In this document: in pieces, positions 23,368 through 33,584 of the stretch
Numbering within the stretch: position 1 is the first letter of the stretch
Layout of the letters: each line of letters opens with the position of its first letter
From: Meconema thalassinum
Taxonomy: Eukaryota > Arthropoda > Insecta > Orthoptera > Tettigoniidae
Length of the DNA: 64,000 nt
Direction: 5' to 3'
Assembly (NCBI GenBank): GCA_946902985.2
Contig: OX336389.2
Span: 1,010,259,441 to 1,010,323,440, forward strand
Translations under genes and position numbers: made by a program
Notes under the pieces: generated by a model
Told to the model about the DNA's origin: nothing
Database searches by the model: none
Seen by the model: only the letters and a program-made list of their open reading frames with translations

Positions 23368-23979
23368 ATGAAAACTGCTGAGCTGAGAGAAATAGCCAAA
23401 CAGCGGCAGTTAAAAGGCTATACCAAGTTGAGTCGGCCTGAATTGATAAGTCTCATCTATTCTAGTTTTCCTTTTCATTTCGCAAACGAAATATTTGGTG
23501 AAGCGGAAGAAGAAGCTGAATTTTGCGAGACATGTACGAATAGGAGTAAACTTGGTAACCGCTGTTACTTTTGTTCTCCAGATACTAAGAATCCACACAA
23601 CAACTTTCCATACCGAAAGAAGAAAATGCACAAGACTTTATTTGACTTATTTCACGCAAAGCAACGTCCAAGCCTCGACAGTATAAATAAAATTGAAGAG
23701 GTGTTTGAGGTTTTTAATAACTATTACAAAGACAAGGCTCTACGCTATAAATGTTTTATTGCAAGAATAGCTGAGCTCTTTAACATTGAACACAGAATAA
23801 AAATTAATGACAAATTAGAAAGGAATAACAAACTGTGGGAAGATTTTCTAGCCATAAATATCTTTGAACAACTTCAAAAGAAAAAAGAACTTGAAGTGTA
23901 CATAGAAACGCAACTTAGGAACTGTTCTAAATGCACCAACTGCTGGGACGAAGAAATTAAATTAACGAATCTTTGTTGA
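23368..23979 (+). CDS. PLV SAP-domain, Cys-rich protein
   Basis: An intact ORF of about 203 residues. The N-terminus KTAELREIAKQRQLKG...SRPELISLIY is a SAP-type helix-turn-helix DNA-binding motif. It is followed by a Cys cluster (CETC, CYFC near residues 51-71), a helical middle and a second Cys cluster at the C-terminus (CSKCTNC). SAP proteins are found in several Polinton-like viruses, where they may bind the viral genome. I chose the ATG at 23368, which directly precedes the domain. It faces the capsid gene tail to tail. No break is visible, unusual in this region. Assignment to the virus rests on position and domain type. Confidence 0.68.
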   Translation: MKTAELREIAKQRQLKGYTKLSRPELISLIYSSFPFHFANEIFGEAEEEAEFCETCTNRSKLGNRCYFCSPDTKNPHNNFPYRKKKMHKTLFDLFHAKQRPSLDSINKIEEVFEVFNNYYKDKALRYKCFIARIAELFNIEHRIKINDKLERNNKLWEDFLAINIFEQLQKKKELEVYIETQLRNCSKCTNCWDEEIKLTNLC

Positions 23980-24072
23980 ATCTACTTATTTTCTTTCTTG
24001 TGTTTTCTAAAGAATTCAACGAAAAATACAGTAATTAACTCAAGAATGCTTTGTAACTTTTTATTATGTTGC

Positions 24073-24635
24073 TCAAAATTTCTCTGTAACCAGTCTATGT
24101 TGAGCGTCAGAAATGAGATTTTTCTTTCCATACATGATTACATTCATCCGTGTGTTTGCGGGTACAGCAGCGTTAAACGTAGCGCACAACTTCATACCCG
24201 TCTTCGCAGCAGTTACAAGATTACTACGCTTACTCATGTTGATGACGTAAATAGGAAACGATTGAATAAACTGTCGAGGACTGATGCCTACGTCTGAGTT
24301 AAGTTGAGTTATTCTTTTGAAATCTGTAAACGCATTGTAAGCTTTTAGGAATTTACTTGGAGGGTTAAGATTCCAAGATTCTTCTGGAAATATTTCATCT
24401 CGACCGTTTATTACATATATGTTTTGAAGCTGAACATGGTCAAACTGAGATGAATCGAGCAGTCGATTTCCATTTCTGTTGGTTTGAAACGCTACAAACA
24501 CAAATAGAGGCCGATCAAACTCCATAGACTGATAGAAATTGGTGACGTCTATTTCAAAGTTCTTTTTACCTACAATATCGGAAAATTCGTGCGCCTGTAG
24601 ATCGAAAAATGAGATGAGACTTTTCGGATTCTTAT
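24073..24635 (-). pseudogene. PLV major capsid protein, C-terminal part
   Basis: This is the second jelly roll of a double-jelly-roll capsid protein. Motifs seen are FVFVAFQTNRNGNR, SSQFDHVQLQNIYV, SFPIYVINMSKRSN and CATFNAAVPANTRMNVIMYG, matching in order the C-terminal capsid pattern of Polinton-like viruses found in insect genomes. The reading is open from the Penelope insertion point (24647) to the stop near 24073 apart from the insertion itself. The N-terminal half is at 26878-27529. Confidence 0.82.
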
Positions 24636-24647
24636 ATATTTGTTCTC

Positions 24648-25104
24648 AAGAGTTTAGTGCTTTTCAGTCGGTCAACACGAATGTACCCAAAAGAGATGGG
24701 TTATGCCCTAATCCTGAAATAAATTACATGAGATTAATAAAACACTAGGATGACCAGTTTCGATCGTCAAGCGATCATCATCAGATCCAATACACTTAGG
24801 CTATAAAATCTATGTTTGAAATACAGGTGAAAATATTTACAATATGTACAATTATTTAGTTGCAGTATTGGTACTGCAACTGTCAGTGTATGCTAAATGC
24901 AGTATATATGTTAGGTGAAATGCTAAATGGTGATGGCTATCCGGAGATTGTACTTTAGAGAGATTATATGGCTGTAAACTATGGTTAAACTATAAAATTT
25001 TAGGCTAACTACTTATCTGATTGTCTTCCGTACTACAGCTATTCGCAGTTTCCGTGCTCACTTGAACTCGCTGTGCGGTCGACTGCGGTGGTTATCTTAA
25101 CGAC
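24648..25104 (-). repeat. Penelope left inverted repeat (pLTR-type)
   Basis: About 457 bases, nearly identical to the reverse complement of 26367-26824 (a single difference noticed, CGCAG against CGTAG near 25031). It lies downstream of the ORF on the minus strand and is in sense orientation relative to it. Confidence 0.92.
24748..24788 (-). ncRNA. Hammerhead-ribozyme-like motif, sense copy
   Basis: On the minus strand: stem I GGAT, core CTGATGA, one extra T, stem II GATCG/CGATC with a five-base loop, GAAA, a two-base-loop stem III C..G, cleavage triplet GTC and stem I ATCC. Penelope elements are known to carry hammerhead ribozymes in their terminal repeats. The extra base between CTGATGA and stem II departs from the canonical core, so activity is doubtful. 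Confidence 0.45.
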
Positions 25105-25452
25105 AGGTTTTTCCCTGCCTCCCCCCCCCCCCCCTGTCCCTACGTGCTGTGGGGAGTGATCGCGATGTGTTTATGTGAGGTGTTGCCAACCTAGATAAGA
25201 TGTATGTTATTGAATGAGGTGGATCTACAACTATTAAAGACCGTGGATTAGTCCTCGCCACGCGTGGAGCATAACCCATTCGAACTAAGCGTTGACGGTC
25301 TTATGAGGACGTCCCGGCACCTTTAATACTGCCTCTAACATGGGCCTTGGTTTATTGCAGAAGAAAAGTACATCGTACACCTGATCCAGCTAACATTTAC
25401 CTATTAAAAACCCCCTAATTTCCCCCCTTTTTTATCTAGCTTGGCTGTGTCG
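25105..25452 (-). other. Penelope 3' untranslated region
   Basis: Non-coding sequence between the stop of the GIY-YIG ORF and the left inverted repeat, with a poly-C run (about 25121-25134). Confidence 0.7.
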
Positions 25453-26366
25453 CTAACTTGTGTTTTGTTTCCGACAGGGTGTGTTTTTTAGTAGCGTGAA
25501 GAGGGGTGAGCTCTCCATGAACGTGTGTTCATTTAGATTGTTGGGATTGTTTCGTTTGGCTAGGTGTATCTCGATTGCTTCCTTTATGTCAAGAGCTCTG
25601 CCTTTCGATTCGTGATGGATTATTTTAAGGTCCGACTCTATGTTGGTAAAGCTATGCCCTGCGTCACACATATGTTCGCACACGGCTGAATGTGTTCCGT
25701 ATCTTATCGCATTTCTATGTTCATTATAACGTGTGTCTACTCGCCTTCCACTCTGCCCGATGTAATTAGCTTGACAATCGGTGTCTTGGCACGTTATAGA
25801 ATATACCCCTGACCTCGAATACGGGTCACGTTTATTTAGATTACCATTTAGGAGGTGCCTAGCGGTTGTGTTTTTCGTCGTGAAAGCTATCTTTATGCCT
25901 TGATTTTTGAATAGGTTAGTGATTTTATATGTATTCGCATTCACATAGTTGAAACGCGCAAATTTTTTCTCATTACTGTCCGGTTTGGGAATCGTTTTAT
26001 CTTTATTTTTATGTTTGGCTATAATTTGATTTATTTTGCTTGGCGAGAAGTTGTTTTCCTTTGCTATTTGCATAATAGTTCTTATTTCCTTATTATAGTT
26101 GTCTTTTGACATGGGTATGTTTAAAGCCCTGTGCACCATTGAATTGAAACCCGCTAGTTTGTGCGTACTGGGGTGATTAGACTGATTGTCGATTGCATGC
26201 GAGGTTTGTGTTGCTTTCCGGAATATGGAATATGAAAGGTCGTTGTCTTTACGTTCAATAATTATATCGAGATAATTTATTTTCCGGTCTATTTCGGATT
26301 CCTTAGTGAATTTGATAGAATGGTGAAGGCTATTAATGGATTGGAGAATTGTTTCTTCGCTTGTTA
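25453..26366 (-). pseudogene. Penelope RT C-terminus and GIY-YIG endonuclease
   Basis: The frame contains the end of the reverse transcriptase (KINYLDIIIERKDN near 26270, SNHPSTHKLAGFNSMVHRAL near 26140), then a linker and a GIY-YIG domain with GVYSITC, ANYIGQSGRR, RYNEH and the final Asn-rich catalytic segment. This architecture defines Penelope-like retroelements; the nuclease opens the target. The catalytic palm of RT is absent because of 5' truncation at the right inverted repeat. The ORF body is intact, which suggests a recent insertion. Confidence 0.93.
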
Positions 26367-26824
26367 GTCGTTAAGATAACCACCGCAGTCGACCGCACAG
26401 CGAGTTCAAGTGAGCACGGAAACTACGAATAGCTGTAGTACGGAAGACAATCAGATAAGTAGTTAGCCTAAAATTTTATAGTTTAACCATAGTTTACAGC
26501 CATATAATCTCTCTAAAGTACAATCTCCGGATAGCCATCACCATTTAGCATTTCACCTAACATATATACTGCATTTAGCATACACTGACAGTTGCAGTAC
26601 CAATACTGCAACTAAATAATTGTACATATTGTAAATATTTTCACCTGTATTTCAAACATAGATTTTATAGCCTAAGTGTATTGGATCTGATGATGATCGC
26701 TTGACGATCGAAACTGGTCATCCTAGTGTTTTATTAATCTCATGTAATTTATTTCAGGATTAGGGCATAACCCATCTCTTTTGGGTACATTCGTGTTGAC
26801 CGACTGAAAAGCACTAAACTCTTG
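26367..26824 (+). repeat. Penelope right inverted repeat
   Basis: This is the inverse partner of 24648-25104. Its start GTCGTTAAGATAAC joins directly to the truncated ORF, so the inverted piece replaces the missing 5' part of the element. Confidence 0.92.
26683..26723 (+). ncRNA. Hammerhead-ribozyme-like motif, antisense copy
   Basis: The second, identical copy, here on the plus strand: GGAT 26683-26686, CTGATGA 26687-26693, GATCG/CGATC 26695-26699 and 26705-26709, GAAA 26710-26713, GTC 26717-26719, ATCC 26720-26723. Same reservation about the extra T at 26694. Confidence 0.45.
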
Positions 26825-26877
26825 TTTACTAAGGCAACACTGAAAATATGGCTTCAAACACCACAATATTTGTTCTC

Positions 26878-27529
26878 TGCGTTCAACTTCGTAATGTGGT
26901 TCGTACTTGACAACAGGAACTCATATTTCCATATTTATAATCGTTAATTTTCCTTCTTCTGGAAGAGAACCGTCCACTAATGTGTTATCTGACTTTATTG
27001 TTTTCCATCTAAACAGCGTATCTCTGGCGTGTGGGCTCCAGGTGAAACTAATTGTGTAATTTCCTTCCCACTCAATTTCTTGATAATCCTTAAAGAACCC
27101 ACCTAGTTTTTCTAAATTAAACAACACTTCGTTCGATTTCGATTGCAACTTACTGTTGTTGACAGTGTTGGATTCTAGTCGAACTTCTTCACTTAAAGAT
27201 GAAGTGAGTTGATGCAGTACTGCCGCAACTATACCTGTATGTTCTAGTCTAGAAACAAGATTGTTACCCTTTTTGATAGTTATTGCAGACCACAAAAAAG
27301 CTGGGTAATTATCTATGAGTTATATGTTCGATTGCCCCTCGTAATGTGCATAGTCGGTACCATTGACGTGAGTAACTTCAAAATTCATGGCTAATTGAAA
27401 TTATTTTTTTTTCCCATCCATCACCAACTTTGATTTCTATTTCGGTGTCTTTGTTAGGCACCATGAGGATATTTTTAGTTCTTTCATTCACTGGGAATGT
27501 ATGCCACTGATAGATTTCGATTTTATCCA
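26878..27529 (-). pseudogene. PLV major capsid protein, N-terminal part
   Basis: A frame opening at the ATG near 27529 (MDKIEIYQWHTFPVNE) passes a T-run near 27408 with a probable frameshift. It continues with SAITIKKGNNLVSRLEH, GIVAAVLHQL, and YTISFTWSPHARDTLFRWKT to a TGA at 26919-26921; conserved reading continues after it to the Penelope duplication at 26877. This matches the first jelly-roll half of the Polinton-like capsid family. Damage: one frameshift, one stop, one transposon insertion. Confidence 0.8.
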
Positions 27530-27561
27530 TTTATAGAAAAGAAAATGTGACGTCATCTACT

Positions 27562-30329
27562 CAGGGAGGGAAGTGAGGCGGTATGCGCCGGTAGGCAATA
27601 CCGGCACTGCTTTGAAAGGCCCAATGGCATACCGTCACTGCTTTCAATGTCAAATAGCATACCGCCACTGAAAACCTGTGGATCTGAAATTTGTTTGCGC
27701 CGTAGGAATTAATATAATTGCTTTTCATGATCATCATCCACTGGTACCAAGCTACCTTCACCGATAAACATTCGCCTGTAGATATCGCCAATATAGAACC
27801 GTGCGTTCCTTTTTAAAGCGAATCCGTAAAGCGCTTCAGCATCGCTGCAGGAAACTAGAGTGAAAAAAAAGAACAGCCATGGCCGTCCATGCAGAAAAAC
27901 TCATAAAGCGAGATCTCTTCGCCACCGCTGCAGCAGAGCGCTTAAAGAAACATGGCTTTGACCGGTAACTTGTGATGACCATAGTCACCACCTTAAGAAT
28001 ATACCGCTACATCTGATGCATTTAAACATATTTCTCAGTAAGAAACTATAACTTTTACATTGCATAATAGATCTTTACTTTAAAAATATCTTTAAAATAT
28101 CTACTGTCAATCGACAAGACATAATATTCTCGACTTTCAGGCTCCTGCTTGGCGAAAATCTATAAAGCAAGGTTGCTTACTCGTGGAGGAACTTAATTAA
28201 AAAGACCACAGTCTCCCTTCTCGTTGTCGGCTTAAAAACTAGTGTTGTGGTGTATGGTCAGTACGATTGTGTGTCAAGCAGCATCATTGCAACTAAAGTT
28301 TCTTTTATCAGCATCGGCTGCAGAGCTGATATCATGGATGAATTTGTCGTAAGAGGGCAAAAGAAAAATTTCAGCGAAACTGGTGATTGTGTTGAAGATA
28401 ATCGGTCTGGGGAAAAATTGACGAATTCGGCTTTGTCTCCCACCTCTCACAGACAACAAAGCACAAGTGAAATAGAAACCAACAATGTAGGCGTAGATAA
28501 TGCAGATTTTGAATATTTGCCAACATTTCTGAGCCCTGCTCAGTGGAAAACTAAATTCAAAGAACACGAATGGTTATCCTACAAAACCGAAACAAAAGGA
28601 TTCGGTTGCAAAGTATGCGTCAGAGCACGTGGAACATTGGGTGCTTTTAAATCAGAACGAACTCGCTTATCAAATGAGTGGTGTTCTTATTCTGTAAAGG
28701 CTTTTGGTGATAGTGATGTGAAAATGCGTCAGGCAATAAGAAAAAAATCTTCGATCACAAGAATTCCCATGCCCATGGTCAGTGTGTTAAAATTCTTGAG
28801 GAGGCCAAGAAACAAGTTCTTCTAAACACAACTGAAAAACAAGAAGAGGTTTACCACGAGAATACATGCAGAGTTTTTCGCACAGTGTACAATCCTGCAA
28901 AGCTAGGAAGGCCATTTTCTGATCTACCATCCTGGATTGATGCACAAAGAACAAATGGTTTAGATATTGGACAGATTTTGCATTCCAAACATTCCTATGC
29001 TGACATTACCAATTTGATTGGTGAAGAAATGAGGAAAACTGTTGTTAAACAAATTGTTGAAAACGGCCTCAAGATTGGTGTGATGATGGACGAGTCAAAA
29101 ATCTGTTCTTTGTATTTGTCTTCGGGTGAATTTTAATAATTCTGAAGAAACCAGCAGCATATTTTTCGATCTAGTTGAACTTCCAAACACCTCAGCTCAA
29201 TGCATATATGATTCCTTAAAGTCTAATCTTCTTTAGCATTCTTCACAAGAGTTTCTAACCAGGAATATTATATCATTTGCTTGTGATGGTGCATCTAATA
29301 TACTAGGGAGTGTATCAGTAAGACTCCAGCAAGAATTCCCACATCTTTTTATATGGCACTGTGCTAACCACCGTCTCGAGTTAACAGTTGGTGATGTTGT
29401 TTCCAAGCTGACAGCTATCAACCAAACGAGCAACTTTTTTGATAAATATTCCATATACCATGCATCACCAAAGAAAACAATTGCAGCATTGTGCATCAAA
29501 TCCTACTAAAATCCAGGTTATAGGAAGAATTTTAGGTGTTAGATGGGTTTCGTCAAGTGCTAGATCAGGTAGGACCATTTGGAAGAGATTTTGCAGCACT
29601 TTCCCTCTATTTTAAAAGTGCCATGGAGGATCATACAAGAGACTCTAAAGAAAGGACCCAGTACAAAGGGCTGCTGGATCGTCTAACTGATATAAACTGT
29701 ATCCTGAATATGGGTATTATGATAGATGCTCTGAATGAATAGGAGGATCTGTCGCTTCAATTGCAGAAGAGGGAGATGTCTGTTATTCAGGCTCATAAGC
29801 TAGTACTCCAAAAACTTCAAGTTGCCCACTCTTTACAAACCCGACCTGGGGAGTATACAGAATTAGCAAGAAGTGCAGCCGAGTGTAAGGAACTAAATGG
29901 CGTGAACTTGCATGGCCCTGGATTAGTGCACAGAATTGATGAACTAGCCTTCTACAGCCTACTTGTTAATGTACCGAGACTGCACCGTGACCGTACCGAT
30001 AGTGTGAATCAGGCTTTTATGTTCATCTTATACGGATGCTAATTATATGTCAGTAACAAACAAACAAAAATTAATTTAGTTCCCCACTTCACTCATTTAA
30101 TTTTATTTATCTATATAGCCTAAATAATAATTTACATATACCGGTATATTCTTTAAGTGAAAAATAAAATTTATTACTTAAGCATGATGCAATTCTGAGT
30201 GAATAGAACAATTTCCTGCATATCACGTTACGTTGTAAGGGAGGGGTATGCTTTTTTGAAGTTGAGGTATGACAGGGAAATACCTTCGGATAGCATACCG
30301 CCTCTGGTTTTTTCCCACTTCCTTCACTG
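27562..30329 (+). mobile_element. hAT transposon 1 (TSD CATCTACT)
   Basis: The 8-base duplication CATCTACT lies at 27554-27561 and 30330-30337. The inverted ends begin CAGGGAGGGAAGTG and, inverted from the right, CAGTGAAGGAAGTG. GCATACCG motifs repeat near both ends. The interior encodes a broken hAT transposase. The insertion lies between the viral capsid gene and the next viral ORF. Confidence 0.93.
28334..30042 (+). pseudogene. hAT transposase, E3 SUMO ligase KIAA1586-like type
   Basis: This starts MDEFVVRGQKK at 28334. It has a zinc-finger part (WKTKFKEHEWL, FGCKVC near 28610), a frameshift in an A-run near 28745, then IGVMMDESK near 29076 (first catalytic Asp region), FACDGASNILG near 29278 and HCANHRLELTVGDV near 29357, the signature of the hAT RNase H-like fold. 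Stops at about 29133, 29234, 29505 and 29740 break it. The C-terminal dimerisation domain with the last catalytic Glu is not seen before the stop at 30040, so it is probably deleted. Confidence 0.85.
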
Positions 30330-30337
30330 CATCTACT

Positions 30338-31013
30338 CAATACCTTTGTCGGGATCTGAAATTTCAGAATGTATTGGGTGGTAAACGGTTAGTTCTACAA
30401 ACATGATGACTTGAATATGAATAGGCATAACTACTTCTCCAATATTTTTCATTGGCTTTACTGCGCCATCTTTTGGAACAAAATTAATTACATCTTTTGC
30501 TTTAACATTGATGGGAAGTGCAGTTACATCTATTTTATTTTATTTATCGTTGATGTAGACATCGAATAGTTCTTTTATTTGAGATTCTGAGTATACCCCA
30601 AGTACTCCAAGATGACCTTTTGAAGCAATAACTATTTTTCTAATCAAACACTCGTACCAGAATGTGTGAATGATAAAGGCAGTATCAGGTTTTAGTTCAG
30701 CGTTCACTTCTATCTTGTCAAATACTTTTCTATCGCTATCTACGAGCTTTCTAGTCAGATTATGAATTTCATTAGTGAAAGGTGCAATTTCTGCTTTTGT
30801 GGAATAATCGCGAAACAGTATCTCTATTTCTTCTTTGGTGAAGTAATTTTTCAGATCAGGAGCATCTTTGCTTGATGCCAACTGTTTTTCCAAATATTCC
30901 TTGGTGACTACATCGTTTTTATCTATAGGTTCCGCTACGTTAACTATTCTCTTCTTGTGAAAATTTGTGTAATTATCGTATGGCTTGAAAATTTTGGAGA
31001 GACTCTTATTCAT
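30338..31013 (-). pseudogene. PLV structural-type ORF, fibre/penton-associated-like
   Basis: The frame from 31013 starts MNKSLSKIFKPYDN and contains RIVNVAEPIDKNDVVTKEYLE, a motif layout often seen at the base of viral fibre or spike proteins. A long helical middle follows, then a stop at 30540-30542. The same frame goes on after the stop (TALPINVKAKDVINFVPK) to a second stop next to the hAT 1 duplication. Its place between protease and capsid genes suits a structural protein. I do not recognise an enzyme fold. The role is inferred. Confidence 0.6.
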
Positions 31014-31129
31014 GCTATTTAGCAGACTCTTAATTTTTGCATCCAGCTCATTTTTAGTAACACCGAACTTAACTCAAGGTTGGTTTCCAAAACTGTCTAA
31101 GGCCATTTATTGTGTCTAAAATGTACTCG

Positions 31130-31505
31130 GGTTATCATGTCCTTTGGAAAACAGTTTCAGAACAAATAGCCACAAGTGACCACAGATATATTCATCGAAA
31201 TTGTGTATTCTTTCTGCATTAAAAATAATTTTTCTGGTTTGAGATAATCAACCAATTCTTTGGGTACATTGCCACCGTAGGAATCGAATACAAATTTTTC
31301 ATCACCTTTTTTGAAATAGCAAATCCAGTGCGTACCAACATGATCAGAAGTATCTAGATTTACAATATCTGATTCAATATTTTTATTCGGTTTAGTCGGA
31401 AGCTCATCAATCATAAACACTCCTCTAAAATTTAAAAATTTTAACTACTTTTTCAATATCGAAATTACTTAGTGCATGTGGGTATTGTTTGATCAATGAA
31501 TTTGA
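31130..31505 (-). pseudogene. PLV adenain-type cysteine protease
   Basis: The frame 31420-31157 shows DELPTKPNKN, IVNLDTSDHVGTHWICY with the catalytic His, and FVFDSYGGNVPKEL with the Asp. The catalytic Cys box is present on the same strand at about 31160-31185, but in another frame, so a frameshift separates it from His and Asp. N-terminal residues lie in a further frame up to about 31500. Adenain-like proteases mature the capsid of adenoviruses, Polintons and Polinton-like viruses. Confidence 0.82.
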
Positions 31506-31516
31506 GATATCCACAT

Positions 31517-31793
31517 CTATTTCTCTAAAAGAATTCCTTGACCAAATTTCTTTTTCAGTGCTTCAATATTTTTTTCTAGACCATACTTGACTGAGAGTGA
31601 TCCAAGAATTGTTGGTAGACCGGATCCTTTCTTTTCCATTTCCAAATTATGCCTTTTTTCCTCTTCTAGTTCTGCGTCGTTCCTCTGTTTATTGTGTACA
31701 GAGCTTGTTATTGCTTCAGCTCCCCAGCTAGTGCACCAAGAGTGCCTAATGCTGCAATTAAAATAGGTAGACATCCTCCTCCATGTTCTGTTA
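31517..31793 (-). pseudogene. PLV minor capsid-like hydrophobic protein, C-terminal part
   Basis: In the minus-strand frames here a Gly/Leu-rich hydrophobic patch (GGCLPILIAALGTLGALAG) is followed, after a frameshift, by a coiled-coil segment and LPTILGSLSVKYGLEKN. Small membrane-active minor capsid proteins with such patches (pVI/pX-like) are common next to the protease in adeno- and Polinton-like viruses. The front of the gene is at 34335-34565 on the other side of hAT 2. The assignment is moderate. Confidence 0.5.
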
Positions 31794-32299
31794 GACCCGA
31801 CCAGCCGCGGCTCGTGGTGTTGGAGCTGGGGAAGGCTCAGCACGTAGTGGCAAAATGCTGGTATAACGCATTATACGACACCCACATACACGGCTGCAGG
31901 ATTTTTAATTTCACGGTGAAAGGTGGGGGAGCTCAGAACAGACTTACAGATTGGCACCATTATGTTCTTTTATAAAGCATTTTTTTCCCTAATTAAAATG
32001 AATGTACTTACCTAGTTTCAACATTCATGAAGAGGCAATGCATTCCGTTTCTAATTTAACCTACTCCCCATTCTAATTAGTCCCGATCAGAGGAGTCTGT
32101 TTCACGGTTGTACACTACCAAACAATCGCAATTTACTTAGAAAACACTGTGCTTACCAGCTAGAACTGTGAGGGAATTGATCTGTAACATAGTCCGAAAG
32201 TGAACCCGATCTTGAGGGATAAATGGAAACAAATAAACACAATTGTAGATATTAAGAGCAGTGAAGCTACTTGCTATTACTTTATATAAACACATGACC

Positions 32300-32520
32300 T
32301 TTAATTCATAGGTTTGTAAGTGAAGTCTGCCTTCCTCTCCTTTAGAGCTGCAAAGTGGTCAATGACAAGCTCATTGAAGTTCGGTGACTCCAACAATTCC
32401 TTTTCTGTGGAACACATTGCAAGTGCACAGTCGGCCTTCCTTCATTGTGTTTCGTAAAAATGTTTTCACTCGTTTTAGGGTATAGAAACACCGCTCTGCC
32501 TCTCCTGTGACCCTTCACAA
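32300..32520 (-). pseudogene. hAT 2 transposase C-terminal remnant
   Basis: Frames on the minus strand give a shuffled but recognisable end of a hAT/ZMYM1-type transposase: a Lys/Arg-rich LKR segment, the NTM..RL core and the closing FAALKERKADF. Several frameshifts are present. The rest of the transposase is not readable. Confidence 0.6.
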
Positions 32521-32777
32521 TCAGCCTACTGTAGTTTCGTGGTCGAGATTTTTGCCCGATACGCTACTAACTGAATTCATTGTCTTGTAGACATACACTT
32601 ACCACTACTGCAGCTGGGGTTGCCAGACGTTCCGTTTTACCCGGAACAATTCCGTTGTTTCTTGTTTTGTTCTGCGTTCTGTTTTAATCTTTAACGGAAC
32701 GCCAAATATTCCGTTTTTTTGGTTCAATTGATAGTATATTCAATTTTGCACAAATTTTCAAATGTCCCGCTTCAGAA

Positions 32778-33110
32778 TTGATTGTAATATCTAGCTTGTT
32801 TTCTGGTAATACAGGTGCAAGTTTGAAAGAGAAAATGACTTCTATGTTTGTGTTAGATAGATGGATACATGTTATAGATATATTAGGGGCAACAACATTA
32901 AGGAGTATCGTAGTCCTTGTGAAGTTAATACTCAGCATTTCCCCCTCCAATGCATTTACGGAGAGAGTTTTTTCTGTCATGAATATCAATTGGAGAGATT
33001 ATACAAACAAACTCCATTGTTCACATATTACAATTATGACGAAAATTGTAGTGAATTTTATCAGAAGGTACTTACAAATAAAAGATGTTTGCAAAGGTTT
33101 GTTCAAATGA
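32778..33110 (+). pseudogene. hAT 3 transposase C-terminal dimerisation fragment
   Basis: ISPSNAFTERVFSVMNINWRDYTNKL at about 32936-33014 matches the Ser-Asn-x-x-x-Glu-Arg-x-Phe-Ser core of hAT C-terminal domains. A frame change falls upstream. Only the end of the protein survives. Confidence 0.75.
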
Positions 33111-33186
33111 AAAGCATTTGTAAGTTGCTGGTGCCATAGGCATATATGATATGTGTATTTGATTATGCAATGCTTATTTAATACAT

Positions 33187-33513
33187 GAAAATGAAAATCC
33201 ACAGCCTGCTTCCAGTCTCCGACCGGGTCAGGAATGGAATGAATGAAGCCCCCTCGTCGGTAGGATATAGACTGTGCCGGCTGCCGAGGCCTGACGCACT
33301 CCTCGGGGCAATGATGAAATGAATGACAGATGAAATAAAATGATAGTGGAGAGTGTTGCTGGAATGAAATTTTGACAGGGAAAACCGGAGTATCCGGAGA
33401 AAAACCTGTCTGCCTCCGTTTTGTCCAGCACAGATCTCACATGGAGTGACCGGGATTTGAAGCACGGACCCAGCGGTGAGAGGCCGGCGTGCTGCCGCCT
33501 AGGCCACGGAGGC
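33187..33513 (-). mobile_element. SINE 1, tRNA-derived
   Basis: On the minus strand the element starts CCTCCGTGGCCTAGGCGGC (A box TGGCCTAGGCGG) and has a B-box-like GTGCTTCAAATCCC at about 33451-33464. These RNA polymerase III promoter boxes are followed by a long unique body and an A-rich 3' end at the left. One or two bases in the B box are degraded. Confidence 0.82.
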
Positions 33514-33584
33514 TTGCTTTATGTGTATTATTTATTACAACGTTTGACGACCTTGATTAAAAAATGCAATGGCAACCCTAACTG

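Larger units (their letters stand above)
24648..26865 (-). mobile_element. Penelope-like element inserted in the PLV capsid gene
   Basis: The 2.2-kb insert is bounded by a perfect 12-base duplication, ATATTTGTTCTC, at 24636-24647 and 26866-26877. Inside are long inverted repeats (24648-25104 and 26367-26824) around a 5'-truncated ORF ending in a GIY-YIG endonuclease. Inverted terminal copies, 5' truncation and a variable-length duplication are all typical of Penelope. The right flank keeps about 40 bases beyond the repeat (26825-26865). Confidence 0.92.
32611..33584 (+). mobile_element. hAT-like element 3, nested in hAT 2
   Basis: The left end CAGCTGGGGTTGCCA and the inverted right end CAGTTAGGGTTGCCA form an imperfect terminal repeat. 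The interior keeps a hAT dimerisation fragment. No matching 8-base duplication was found, so the boundaries rest on the inverted ends alone. It contains SINE 1. Confidence 0.65.

Noticed and set aside
32684..32989. Minus-strand ORF inside hAT 3
   Set aside because: It is a shadow of the plus-strand hAT dimerisation fragment.
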